Positions 1-10,936 of a stretch of 64,000 bases of DNA are shown here, one piece after another. Position 1 is the first letter of the stretch, and each line of letters opens with the position of its first letter. Under the pieces are notes generated by a model, which did no database searches, had not been told where the DNA came from, and saw nothing but the letters and a program-made list of their open reading frames with translations. The stretch comes from Adenanthera pavonina. Lineage: Eukaryota > Streptophyta > Magnoliopsida > Fabales > Fabaceae. The stretch covers positions 5,954,501-6,018,500 of the forward strand of contig JAIVEN010000003.1 in the NCBI GenBank assembly GCA_026686845.1. The letters run 5' to 3'. Position numbers and translations under genes: made by a program.

Positions 1-673
1 ATAGTAAATTTGAATATTAGCATTTTTCTTTTGTTTTGCTGCTCCCACAGAAGGTCAAGTCTTCCTTCATGTTCAGCAAGGCTTTCAAATAGTGCAATGA
101 TAGATTGGTATGATTCTTCTCTTGTCTCTTCAATAACTATCACTTTTGGTTGCCATTCTTTAGGTAGAGCTCTGAGTATTTTGTATTCTTGCTCTTTGTA
201 TGTAACTCTTTCCAAAAGCTTCCAAATGATTGATTATGTAAGCAAAACAAATTTGGAAATCTTTAATAGACTTACCATTAATCATTTTGAATATTTCATA
301 TTTTGCTGTGAGAGAACTGAGCCTATTTTCCTTCACTCCACTTGTACTTTCATAAGTAATCTCCAGAACATCCCACATTTTCTTAGCAGTATTGCAATCA
401 GATACTTTAAAGAACTCATCTTGTGAAAGAGCACTAACTAAAATGTGTTTTGCCTTAAAGTTAGCAAAACTCTTTATTGATCTTTATCATTCTATTCTTC
501 TTCTGGCTTCTCTTTGTATGTGACATCGTCTGTATCTATATTGGCACAAAATCTCCTTTCTTTATGATAGACCAGATGTCTAGGTCTATGGATTGAAGAT
601 ATCTGCATTCTCATCTTCTAGTATGCATATTGCTTATCATTAAAGCTTGGAGGTCTGTTGATGTTGTTCCCAT
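1..673 (-). pseudogene. Degenerate Copia gag (UBN2-type) fragment, cut by window edge
   Basis: Minus-strand translation gives pieces typical of plant Ty1/Copia gag. An N-terminal part starts at an ATG at 673 and reads RPPSFNDKQYAY, then QSIDLDIWSIIKKGDFVP. A central part (378-160) reads MWDVLEITYES then YEIFKMINGKSI. A later part near 155 reads LPKEWQPKV. The pieces lie in different frames and are split by stops, for example where YAYW is expected, so the gene is dead. Gag would package element RNA in an active copy. The fragment lies just downstream, on the minus strand, of the LTR at 749-4585, which fits LTR - primer site - gag order. The pol part would lie left of the window. Confidence 0.8.
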
Positions 674-730
674 ATGATAGTATATTTTCTCTAAAGCTAG
701 TTATTTTGCTCCCGATCCTTTGCTAGGAGT

Positions 731-748
731 CCAAACTCTAATAATAAT
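731..748 (-). other. Degenerate primer-binding site next to the Copia LTR
   Basis: On the minus strand the sequence directly after the LTR end reads ATTATTATTAGAGTTTGG. This resembles the usual plant Copia primer site complementary to initiator tRNA-Met (TGGTATCAGAGC) with several changes. Its position next to the CTAACA end of the LTR, with gag following, is the main support. Confidence 0.4.
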
Positions 749-1829
749 TGTTAGGTTGGATGATTACCTAAAAGAGGGGTGAATTGGGTAATATAAGATT
801 TTTGCCCTTCTTGATAAACAACCTAATTTCACAAAGAGATGTAGCAAGACAGAAATGAATAGAGTATGATAAAGCATATAGATGAAATATAAAGATAAAG
901 TGTAACACATAAAGATTTATCCAAGTTCAGCCTAAACCACTTTGTCTATGTCCAGTTTTCAAGCCACTACTCGAGATTTTCCACTATATCTCATAGATTT
1001 GATTCAGACATTTGTGAAACCTCAGTACACCCCACAAGTTTCAGTAGACACTTATGAAACCACTCTCCCTACACCCTTACAAGATGTGTAATTCCCTTAG
1101 TGTTTCCCCATACTAATATTCTACCCAGAAGTTGTAGAAAAAATATTACAGAAATAAAACTCTCTTTAAGAGTGGATAATACATTGAAACTGAATCTAAT
1201 GAGGTGGATTTAACTTTCAATGTTAACACAGAAAGATTTTATATATTGCATAAGTATTTTGGCACAAAACTTAATTAAATTCAGTACGTATAATTTCAAA
1301 TGAGATTCTATTTATAGATTCCTAGTTTAACTAGTTGTTAGACACAAGATCTATCTGTTATACACAAGTTTTAGCCGTTACTCCATAAAAGAGCCATTCA
1401 ACAACCGTATTAAATGCGTCTAACACATCAACATTAGAATTTTGAGGCTTAATAGATGAATTTTGCAGAGTTAGTATAGTTATGTGTTTGACGTTGAACA
1501 TTGAAATTCAAATTTTATCAGACAAAATTAGAATTTCAAGCTATGATAATAATTCCAAAGTTAGCTCTATTGAATCCAGAGTTTTGATGATTCCAAACCA
1601 ACCCTCAAGAGCTTGGAATAAAGATATCAAAGGTACCCAAAAGGTTTCAAGTGAAGAAATTCTGGAGAAATTTGTGCAAGAACAGATGCAGGATGTTTAG
1701 TTGTATTTTAATTTGAGTAAAAGACTTTGATTTGGTGAAAAAATGTTTGAAAACCTTGATTCTATGTTAAATCATGGAATATTTGAAAAACACCCACCAA
1801 CAGACAAAGTTTGAAAGATTTATATTTAA

Positions 1830-2560
1830 ACTATCATATTGGAAATTCAAACTTTGACTTTGGAAATTTGAATTTCGTGTTTAAACTAAATAAGTCTAAG
1901 GAGATGCTTCTCTGACAGACGAATTTGGCTTGGAAAAATTCGAATTTTGATACATGTCTAAAAGGAGCTTTAAGCAACAGACAAACTTTGAGTTTTGAAA
2001 ATTCAAATTTCTAACAAAATGAAACTTATGAAAACTAAAGAAATTCATCTGAAATTGTGTAAAAATTCATCTGAAACCAAGTTTAGAATGGATTTCAAAA
2101 TTCCTCACTGACAGACGAACTTTGAACATGAAAATTCGAATTTCAGAAACTAAGCTTGTGAGTCTGTTAGAATGATATGTTGACATACGAATGACAGTAT
2201 TTATAAATTCGAATTTTGAAGTTAGTCTGAAAAGAGGTTTCTCTGACAGACGAACTTTGCCCTTTGAAAATTCGAATTTTGAACTATATGAACTATCTGA
2301 GTCTTGTAAACCAACTATGGACAGACGAATTTTGGGGTACCAAAATTTGAATTTCGAAGGCACGGTAGCAAATTAAAAATACTGTTCACACTTAACAGAA
2401 AAACTTTCTACTTGAAAATTCGTATGTCACAACATTTAAACATTTTCCAAATATCAAAATTCGAATTTCACTTCATGACAGACGAACTTCAGGCATTCAA
2501 CATTGAAGCTGTTAATCTTCGGTTTCTGTGAAATTCATCTGTTGACCAACCGAAATTCAA
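1830..2560 (+). repeat. Degenerate repeats pairing GACAGACGAA with AAATTCGAATTT
   Basis: Within the Copia LTR about eight degenerate units occur at 60-100 base spacing. Each pairs a GACAGACGAACTTTG-like block with a nearby palindromic AAAATTCGAATTTT-like block, for example near 1915, 2109, 2236 and 2320. A partly inverted unit lies near 2450-2495. Open frames here (2067-2363 minus, 2191-2376 plus) are by-products of the repeat and match no family I know. Confidence 0.7.
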
Positions 2561-3058
2561 ATTTTAGTATGTCAGAAGCATTAAATGCTGTTGGTTAATG
2601 TATAGTTTTTCAGAGTAACCGTTGGATAACTTCTCCAACGGATAGATTTTGTCTCTAACGGATATTTGAGACCTAAATCTATAAATATAACATCATTTGA
2701 AGTTGTGGGTAACGATTTTAACTTTGTATATACTGAAACTCTGCCAAATCATCTACTCAAATTCTGTTACTCTCTCACTTCAATATTTGTACCTCAACTG
2801 TCATATTCATTCTATCTAAGAGAGTTCAATCTTTGTAAACAATCTAATCTTCATCTGGAAGATAGATTTTCTTGTGAGGGGATATCACAAAGGATTAGAA
2901 AACACTTTGTAAGAGTGCATAGAGTGATTAAGTGAAGCTCTAGAAACAGAGTAACATCTTTGTATTGAAGCGTTTGCAAGAAGCCCACGAAATTCTTGCA
3001 GAATAGTGAAAAATCTCAAGTAGTGACTTGGGGACTGGATGTAGGTCAAGTAGAGAGA

Positions 3059-3063
3059 CCGAA
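3059..3063. repeat. Left target-site duplication CCGAA of the nested solo LTR
   Basis: The five bases CCGAA stand directly before the TGATATG start of the nested LTR and recur directly after its end (4414-4418). Joining the two sides at CCGAA restores a continuous Copia LTR sequence. Confidence 0.9.
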
Positions 3064-4413
3064 TGATATGTCTATTTTATACCTATAAAATACCCATATT
3101 TGATATTATTTTGCTTGAAAAATGTTAAGTTCTGATATTAAATTTACATGATTCTATTTAAATTGAGACATATTTGCATTTCAGGAAAATTTGAAGAATA
3201 AATGAGGATTTTAGATGAAAAAGAAGACATGAAGACGCCAAGAAAAAGTCATCCGGTATCTATTTATTTTTCTCACCCGCGGCCGGGTGAGGAGGCGTGA
3301 GAGGCTCAGAATTACGAGTTGACCCGGCGCCGGGTCAACCTCAGCATTGATCCACCCGGCGCCGGGTGGAACATGGAGGAAGAATGTGAAGTTGTTCAAC
3401 CGGCGCCGGTTGGATAAAAATTGACATCATACGGCGCCGGGTGAAAGAGTTAAGTGCAGTTTGAGTAATTGGTTCGTGAGCGTCTGATGAGATATATATA
3501 TATATATATATAAGTTTGAGGAGGAGAGGACGATTACGATTACTATTCTGAGCCCTAGAAGACTAATTTCAAATTCTCTGGAGCTAAAGAAGTGTATTCT
3601 GAAGGCAAATCTGAGAAGACTGAAGGCGTAGTGAGGCTGAATTTTTCTATTCTTCCACTAGTTTTCTTTCTTTAGATTTTGTTCATATGATTTGGGAGAT
3701 TATTTTTATGTTGAATTTAAGAACCATGTTTATGTGTAACTAATCTTCCCAGTTAGGGATAGGGATGTAATCTAACTGGAATTGATTAGAGTTTACTCTG
3801 GATTTTGATTCTTGTTTATGATTGAATTTTTCCAATATATGTATGTTTAATTATATCTATCTCTTTTGTGCTTTATTGAGAATTTTGTGATTGACCACCA
3901 TAAAATTCATTCTGTGGGTAAACTTGATAGACTGCAAGGTGAAGAGTGAGCCTAAACCTAGAGAGATAGACATAAACAATAATTCTAGAGATAGAATTAG
4001 AGGTTTATGGTGACTTTAGTTATAACTTCAAGATTTAATTAGGGATTTTAGTTGCACGAGAGTGAATTAGAACCTAATTAAATACAGACTAATTGACTAA
4101 AAGGTAATTAGGATAAATTAGAAATAACTGTCACTATAATTATAAGGAGTCAAATTAAGAGTGACTTTAGTTGTTCCAGGAAGATGAAACCCAACTCCCT
4201 AACGTACTCAGTGATTGATTTAAACTCAAACCCTTGCTTTTATTGTTAATTTCTCTTAGTTTAGAATTTGATTAACGTTTCACAAATTGTTTACTCTGAC
4301 TGAAATTATTTAATTAAGTAAATCATAACCTCCTTTGGGTTCGACCTCTGGAATACTCCAGAGACTTTTTATTACTGCGATCGACCCTGTACACTTGCAG
4401 GATATACCGATCA
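3064..4413 (+). mobile_element. Complete solo LTR of a Tat/Athila-like Ty3/Gypsy element
   Basis: This 1350-bp element begins TGATATGTCTATTTTATACC and ends GGATATACCGATCA, so it has TG...CA termini, and is flanked by the perfect duplication CCGAA. Near the right end it carries GGTTCGACCTCTGG and CCCTGTACACTTGCAGG, a signature I recognise from plant Tat/Athila-type LTRs. It holds no coding region and no second LTR, so it is a solo LTR left by recombination between the two ends of a full element. A GC-rich palindrome cluster (3274-3439) and a short AT microsatellite near 3491-3512 lie in its first third. It is younger than the Copia LTR that it interrupts. Confidence 0.88.
3274..3439 (+). repeat. 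Cluster of five CCGGCGCCGG-type palindromes
   Basis: In AT-rich surroundings, five GC-rich perfect or near-perfect palindromes follow one another: CACCCGCGGCCGGGTG (3274-3289), GTTGACCCGGCGCCGGGTCA (from 3318, palindrome to 3339), TCCACCCGGCGCCGGGTGGA (3351-3370), CAACCGGCGCCGGTTG (3397-3412), and a CGGCGCCG core (3432-3439). Each can form a hairpin. Arm sequences differ between units while the core is kept. Confidence 0.85.
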
Positions 4414-4418
4414 CCGAA
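4414..4418. repeat. Right target-site duplication CCGAA of the nested solo LTR
   Basis: Perfect copy of 3059-3063, placed directly after the CA end of the solo LTR. Confidence 0.9.
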
Positions 4419-4585
4419 CCAGGATAAATTTTCTAAGTCTTCTTCTCTTTGCTGTCACCTTTACAGTTATTTGTTTATACTCTGTTTTACTATCATATAT
4501 TGCTTTCTTCATCTTCTTGATATTTTGCAGAAAATTTTTAAGCTTCCCAATTCACCCCCCTCTTGGGAAGTCAGCTAATCTAACA

Positions 4586-5575
4586 AGCTCGAGACTTGAA
4601 CATTTGAACTTTCATATTGGAAGTGTGTTTGTTGGGTTTGAATAGTTACTTCAAATTTTTACAATGCACTTGAAATTCAAATTTCAAAATTAAAATTTAT
4701 TTATTAAAGACTTGTTCCAACAAGACACAAAAGTTCTCACTTTGAAATTTTCATTTTGAGGCTCAAAGTTCGTCTATCAAAGGCTGTGACTTTAAACTCA
4801 CTTTAAATTTTACTAACAGTCGAATTTCAATAAGGCTTCATGCGAATTTTATACACTTTTATTAATAATACTTAGTTCAAAATTCAAATTTCACAATCAA
4901 AATTGATCTATCAGAGATAAAAACTTTGTAACTACGAATTTCAATAAGCAAAGTGTAAATTTTGCACAAAATAAACTTAAATCATAAGTAAAATTCATCT
5001 GTTAGCCTAGAATGTTCAAATCTAACAAGCTTAAACTCATAGTAACATTTAAATTTATTTAATTTAACTCATTTAAGACATATGATGACAAGATTAAGTA
5101 AATTTAAAAAATTAAACCACCTTATGATTTAAGTGAAAACAAAATATACCTACTAGTTATATCTTTAAAAGTTAAGCTCCACTTTCACTTAGTTATTCCT
5201 ATCCTTGGTATGCTTCCTTCTGATCTTCCATTATTGGAGCATCCTTTTTCTTTATCTTCTTTGAGTGAGATGTTGATTTCCCTTTTTTTATTACAATACT
5301 CATTCTTCCTACTTGTACAATTCTACACTTAATATATTATGCTTACAAACCAAACAGTTAGTCTAATTTATATATCCAACTTGTATTATAAAGTATAAAA
5401 ACACAATGAATATATTAATGCATAGCATGATATATGCATTATAAACATAATTAAACACATGCTAATGCACATTTTACTTTTTTTAGGAATAATATATATG
5501 TATAAAAATATGATGTATTTATTCCTTATTACTCTATATTTGTTATCATCAAAATTTATATTTTATTAAACCTAA
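4586..5575. other. Non-coding, Copia-LTR-like debris
   Basis: No gene is seen. From 4586 to about 5060 the sequence carries motifs of the Copia LTR interior in inverted orientation, such as CAAAGTTCGTCTATCA (about 4767-4782), ATTCAAATTTCA blocks and ATTCATCTGTTAG. This suggests a second, decayed LTR fragment of a related element. From 5060 to 5575 it is AT-rich sequence without recognisable content. A CCTAACAA string near 5569 may be an old LTR edge. Confidence 0.45.
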
Positions 5576-5579
5576 CAAT

Positions 5580-7454
5580 AAACTGGTTGGTCTAAAAAAC
5601 ATCATATTAGCGATTAGCAACGGAAATTTGCATCGCTGATTTGTTGCAAAACGTGGATAACACCATCACTAATCATTTAGTGATGGAATAGCGACAGAAT
5701 TAGCGACAGATTCATTCGGTTGTTAATATCATTGTGGCTAATTTGTTAGCAACGGCAAATTCAATTACCACATGAGTTAGTGACGAAATAATTGGGTTAA
5801 TGTTATTTCAACTTTGTGACAGATTGGTGATAGAAACTTTTCGTCACTAAATAACTTAATTGCTTCTTATACTTTAAATCGCACATCACTACTACATCAC
5901 CAATGGGCCCGCACCACATGTCACTGCCACATCACCATGTCACCACCACACGTTAACTATGCCACATCATAAAATCATTTTAATTATGCCTTTACCAAGG
6001 TTTGAACCCATGAGCTCTTACTTACCCTTTTGCCAGTTAAGTTCAAATGTATCTACAATCTTTATATGAGATATTCAATATATATTGTCTATTTACACAC
6101 TAATATCATACATACATACATATATATATATATATTTATAAATCAATATATTATTAAAAAATACACACATATATTTTATTGTCAATTATTAATATCATAA
6201 AATATTTTATTTATATAATATATATTTATAGTATAATTTTTTATTTTAAATCTTAAATAATTTTCCTATAAATATATTTGTTTTTCTTTGGTAAAACAAA
6301 AATTGTTTTCCTAGCCAACTTTTAAATTTGATTTTTATTTTTAAATAACAATAATTATGTATATAATGTTTATTATCCATATGTATTAATATTATATTAT
6401 TTTATGTTATTTTTCGATATGTCACATCATATAATATATATATATATCATATATTATATTATTTAATAAATTATATTATATATATGCTTAATATATATAT
6501 AATATAATAGGAAATTGGTAAAAAATCATTAAAACAAATATTGTAATTTTGATCATCATAGGATTTAAAAAAATACAACAAACTCAATCTGTTATGGTTG
6601 GGAAAATAAAAAAGATTAAAAAGAGTGAGAGGGCGTGGGAAAAAATTATTCAATACTTATTCCTTAAATATCATCATTACTTATTTTTTTTCAAAAATAG
6701 ATTAATAACTCATAAGCTTTCTTTCTTTACACGACATTACTTCATTAGACTTTTACACTATGTGAAAATATCCACACTACTAACACCCATAGGAGTTTGG
6801 GCTAAGAGTCTTAATCCTAACATGACTAATTATTCTCTTGGACTAACTATTGATCATTAATGTTTTAGTACATTATTACTTCATCAATTATTATCAATAA
6901 TAAATGGCATTAATATTAATTTATATATTAAATATATTAGCACTTAACTTAGCGTAATAATAATTTCTCTAAATATAGAGTTGATCGCATTAAATAATTA
7001 GGGATTCACTTATCTTCTTGATTATTAGCAGTTAATATTATTATAATTTTAAATTATTGTCTTCTTATACTTTAAACTCTAATTCTAATATATAACTAAT
7101 TTGAATTCAAATATGTCTATTATAATATAATTATAACCAACATCTAATGGAATTAGCAACAAATTAGTGATGGATATGTTAGCGATGAAAAATTCTGTCA
7201 TTAAATCTATCATAAAATTGGAATGATTTATCCTCATTTTATCGACGGAATTATCTGTTACTAATTCCGTTACTAAATAATTTTCCAATAGATCTATGAC
7301 CGATTAGTGATGAAAGTGTTTTCGACAGTTAGTTGTCATTACTAATTCCGTCATTAAATTTAGTGATGAATTTAGTGATAGGTAAGAGATGGACTTGAGA
7401 CGGAATTCTTTTCCATCACTAATTTGCTGTTTTTTTTTCCTTTTAGTAGTAGTG
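5580..7454. mobile_element. Non-autonomous CACTA-like (En/Spm) transposon, decayed
   Basis: The right end reads, on the minus strand, CACTACTACTAAAAGG starting at 7454, the expected CACTA terminus. Both flanks (5605-5860 and 7140-7430) hold many copies in both orientations of a TTAGCGACGGAATT-like motif and variants such as TTAGTGATGG, typical subterminal repeats of plant CACTA elements. The left terminus near 5580 is diverged (ACTGGTTGGTCTAAAAAAC) and no clear 3-base target duplication was found. The middle is AT-rich; its open frames, for example 6549-6860, resemble no transposase. A non-autonomous derivative fits best. Confidence 0.6.
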
Positions 7455-9175
7455 CTAAAATGGAAAGTTGATATATGGAGAGCTCCATCTCTAACATGTT
7501 GTCGAACAAAAACTGACAGTTAATGTGTTTGGTGTGCTCATGAAATACATTATTATAAGCAATTTGTAAGAAACTCCGGCCGTCATTATAATGTTCAATA
7601 AAAAAAGGTTTGGAAGATTATTCCCAAATTAGCAAGTAGCCACTGAAGCTAAAGTACCTCAAAAGTGGTACATGCATATGCATATACCCGGCTTCAATAT
7701 TTGGAATGGCTAATCTCTATGCCTGGTCTTGAAGGTGCAATGGTTAGGACAAGTATTTATTCAATTAGTAATTTTGTTTTATCCGAAGTCTTAAATATAT
7801 TTATTTCTTTTAAAAAAATAAATTCTATCCTCAAAATTTCTTACTCTCTCTTCTACTGATGTGTGATTTTAAAAATATTTTGTGTGTATATAGTTTTGAT
7901 TTCTCTTAAAATAAGCATTTACCTAAATATAAAAAAGACTTTAAATATATAATGATGAATAGTAATATTAGTAGTAAGCTGAGTAATCCACTTCCACTAC
8001 CATTGTACCATTATAATTAGAAAAAATAATGAAGGAAAATCTTCACATAAATGCGGATCAGGAATTTAATCATACGTAAATTCAGAATATGCCCTCGCCC
8101 CTGTGGATTTCACAAAACTGCATGTTTATAAATGATGTATGCATTTTACCTACTTAAATAAACTTGTTTAATGTAGAAATCTTTTTGGATTCTTTCTAAG
8201 AAAATTACTTTCGCGATTGTTGATGTTAGCGCTTTGCATAAAATATATTTTAATTTGAAGTGGAAAATAACCCATTTTGGGTTAGGTAGGTTTAAGGGTT
8301 TTCAATTGCAAAGCAACAATTAATGTTATCTTTCACCAAAGCAACATATGCAAACCTTCTATAAAGCATTTTTTTTGGTTATATATTTTCATAGAGATCA
8401 GCGAGAAAAGATTACAAAAATCAATTAAAGTGATTGAAAAAAGGAAAAAGTATTTTTTCATACTTTATTTTTTATATTAGTTTTTAAAGATTTTATAAAA
8501 TGTGTATTTTTTTGTATTTGCATATGTGAACATTATATATATATATATATATAATTATCTGGTATTGGATTCTATCGAGTCAAATTGAAATATATATATA
8601 TATATATATATATTATCGGGTAACTTTTGTAACAAAATTTTTCCCCTGCCACTTGACCCGATCACCATTGGTGTGTGTATATGAATATTCTAAAGGCAAT
8701 ATTTGGTGTTTTAATTTAAGACCGCCGTTTTTGGAGTTGAAAATTAGAAGGTGCACTCCAACTTACTTTTTTTTCTTTCTAAAACTTTGCTAATTTTATT
8801 AGTTGAACTTGAATAGGTTAAAATAACTTTTCAATAATGTCTCGTCAATCGTCATGATGATTGGAATCAAACAGTGTATAGTAGATTATGCGTGAATTAT
8901 AGAAAGATGTACGCGCACAAACACAAGAAAAGAGAGGATGATCATTCAGCTTTTGTGCTGGATAAAGCTTTCGTAACTTAGTCTAGTGTGTTGAGTTAAT
9001 AAGGCTAATCATTCTTACCTAATTGTAATCTATCTTTGGCCATTGGTCTTCCAAATTTAAATGACAATGCAGTTGTAACTAAACTAATCACATTCATGGA
9101 CTGCACATACATACATACATACATATATATATATATATATGGATACAAGGGGGGAGAGAGAAGGAATATTTTCTA

Positions 9176-9411
9176 CTCCCTCTAATTCAAAATATAAATT
9201 ATATCTAATTAATTACACAAAAATTAAGAAAAGTAGTTTTACGTATTAAATTTGTAAAAAAATATTATTTTCTAATAATACCCCTATTTAAAATATTATA
9301 TTTAAAATTTATTATTTCTCTTATATTTAATTACAAATAAGAACAAAATAAAAAAAATATTTAATGTCTTAAAAATTATTAAATAAAATTTATATTTTAG
9401 ATTGGAAGAAG
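9176..9411. mobile_element. Stowaway-like MITE (236 bp) with TA duplication
   Basis: Terminal inverted repeats are CTCCCTCTAATTCAAAATAT at the left and, inverted, CTTCTTCCAATCTAAAATAT at the right, flanked on both sides by TA. Length, AT-rich interior and CTCCCTC terminus fit the Tc1/mariner-derived Stowaway type. Confidence 0.75.
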
Positions 9412-9796
9412 TATATATTTTGTTTGTTTTAACTTTTCCTTGAGTTTTCATAGTTAAACTCGGGATTAAACCTAATTATAGTTACATATTATATACTTAT
9501 AACTTAAAAATGTATTGCAATGGAATAATTGTGTCAATTTTATTCCTAAATTTCATCACGGTACGGTAAATGTTACTCTAGAGAGAGTAACGGGGAAAAA
9601 ACAGAGCTGATAAAGAGGAACTATATATGCATTCTTAAGTTGGCAGGCGTGAGGGGTTTCAAAGGAGACTACTTTAATGAAATTTGACAAGTATATATAT
9701 ATATATATATACACACACACTTTTATACTTAATTATCACATCATTTTTTAAAACTGCTTTTTAACCTTTTACTTTGATAATGCACCATGCATGCTT

Positions 9797-10075
9797 ATTA
9801 TTCCCTTCATTTCTTAATATAAGAGATATTTCAGAAAATTATCTTATTCTAAAATATAAAAGATAAATAAAGATTGTCTAGTGTATTTAATATATTTTTT
9901 TAAAAAAATCTCTAACTACAATTTATTTCTATTAATTACATAATAAAAGTTATTAATATTAAATAATGATATTTTTTAAAACTATTTTATATTTTTAATA
10001 ATTTTAATAATTTTAACTTTTTTTTGTTTTCTGGGTTATTTAGTTATTTATTCCTTAAAAAACAAAGAAAGAATT
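9797..10075. mobile_element. Probable decayed MITE
   Basis: The left part (TTCCCTTCATTTCTTAATAT) resembles the ends of the other Stowaway-like elements in the window, and the interior shares the TTTTAAAAAAAT...TTAATTACAT style. A matching right end was not found, so the call is weak and the right limit approximate. Confidence 0.35.
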
Positions 10076-10670
10076 TATAGAGGTGGGCCTTCGCCGTCAA
10101 GTGGAGCACACTGGTCAAAGGCTAGTGCTTGAGTGGTGGTGGTGGAGAGACAAAAAGACGAAATCGAAGGGAGCAGAGATTTTCTTTCTTAGGATCCAAA
10201 CTAGTACAAACTTGAAAGCATTTAAAGTGGTGTGTGTGACAGTAATCACCAAATCTGCAACTAATGATGTTGGTTTATCACCATTAATTACCTCCTTAAT
10301 TAATTCTCTATCGTACAAAATCGCAGTGAGATTTCTTTTTCCATATCCATTATTCAACACCTTTCATCTACCCACTTTCCTTAGGCATTCGTTTTGGTGG
10401 ATTTCATAGTCCCTCAACAACCTTTTCTTTAGTTATGCGTGTTGCCTAAACTAAATTTGCTAACTAATAGGAGTACTATGTCCATCGATCTCTATCCTAA
10501 TTAATTGTTTCTTTCTTTCCAAAACTATCACACACGACGCTATTAATTAGAAGATATTGAAAAACTTGAGTTTTATCATTAAATATATATATTTGAAGTG
10601 TTCTAGTTAAAAATATACGGGAAAACTTGGTAGGTTGTTTGGAAAATAAAAAACTAATATATAAATAAAT

Positions 10671-10936
10671 ATTTCTTTCATTCCATATTATAAAGTAATA
10701 AATGAGACTTTTTTTTTCATAATATAATAAGGTAATATAATTTTATTTGTCACTTTTACCTCTTACTAATATAATGTACTGTATTATAAATTGTGTTAAA
10801 ATTATAAAAAGAAAAATATTTAATAGAAGTAAAATAAGAATATTTAGATTTTTTAAAAGAAATCAATGATGTTATTTTTATTTTTTAATATACGTAAAAT
10901 CTTTAATATTGCCTTATAAGATAAGTCAGAGGAAGT
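10671..10936. mobile_element. Stowaway-like MITE, same family as 28058-28481
   Basis: Left end TTCTTTCATTCCATATTATA and right end, inverted, ACTTCCTCTGACTTATCTTA followed by TAAGGCAATA form imperfect inverted repeats. The interior (TAATATAATAAGGTAATATA, TTACCTCTTACTAATATAAT) resembles that of the element at 28058-28481. Confidence 0.55.

Larger units (their letters stand above)
749..4585 (-). mobile_element. Long LTR of a Copia element, split by a nested Gypsy solo LTR
   Basis: The LTR is bounded by TGTTAG (749) and CTAACA (ends 4585). Without the nested insertion and its duplication (1355 bp) it is about 2.48 kb. Both ends carry an AGAGGGGTGAATTGGG-type block: 778-793 on the plus strand and, inverted, about 4544-4565. 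Inside them lies a second matching pair, GATTTATCC...TATGTCCAG near 914-951 and, inverted, CTGGATGTAG (3036-3045) with GGATAAATTTTC (4422-4433). The outer about 240 bases on each side are therefore imperfect inverted repeats. Orientation is taken from gag and the primer-like site at the low-coordinate end. No gene lies inside. Confidence 0.65.

Noticed and set aside
2067..2376. Overlapping open frames on both strands, 98 and 61 codons
   Set aside because: They consist of the AAATTCGAATTT / GACAGACGAA repeat units of the LTR and match no protein family.
3211..3399. 62-codon open frame on the minus strand across the GC palindromes
   Set aside because: It arises from the GC-rich hairpin cluster inside a solo LTR and has no family features.
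749..4585. Reading the two CCCAATTCACCCC-type ends as two separate elements inserted head to head
   Set aside because: The inverted match covers about 240 bases in the same order on both sides, and similar inverted ends are known to me from related plant LTRs. One LTR is simpler, but the alternative stays open and is named in the findings.
10083..10409. Open frame of 108 codons (+) and a 81-codon frame on the other strand
   Set aside because: No domain, no start context or splice partner, and flanked by MITE-like sequence. Composition is not clearly coding.
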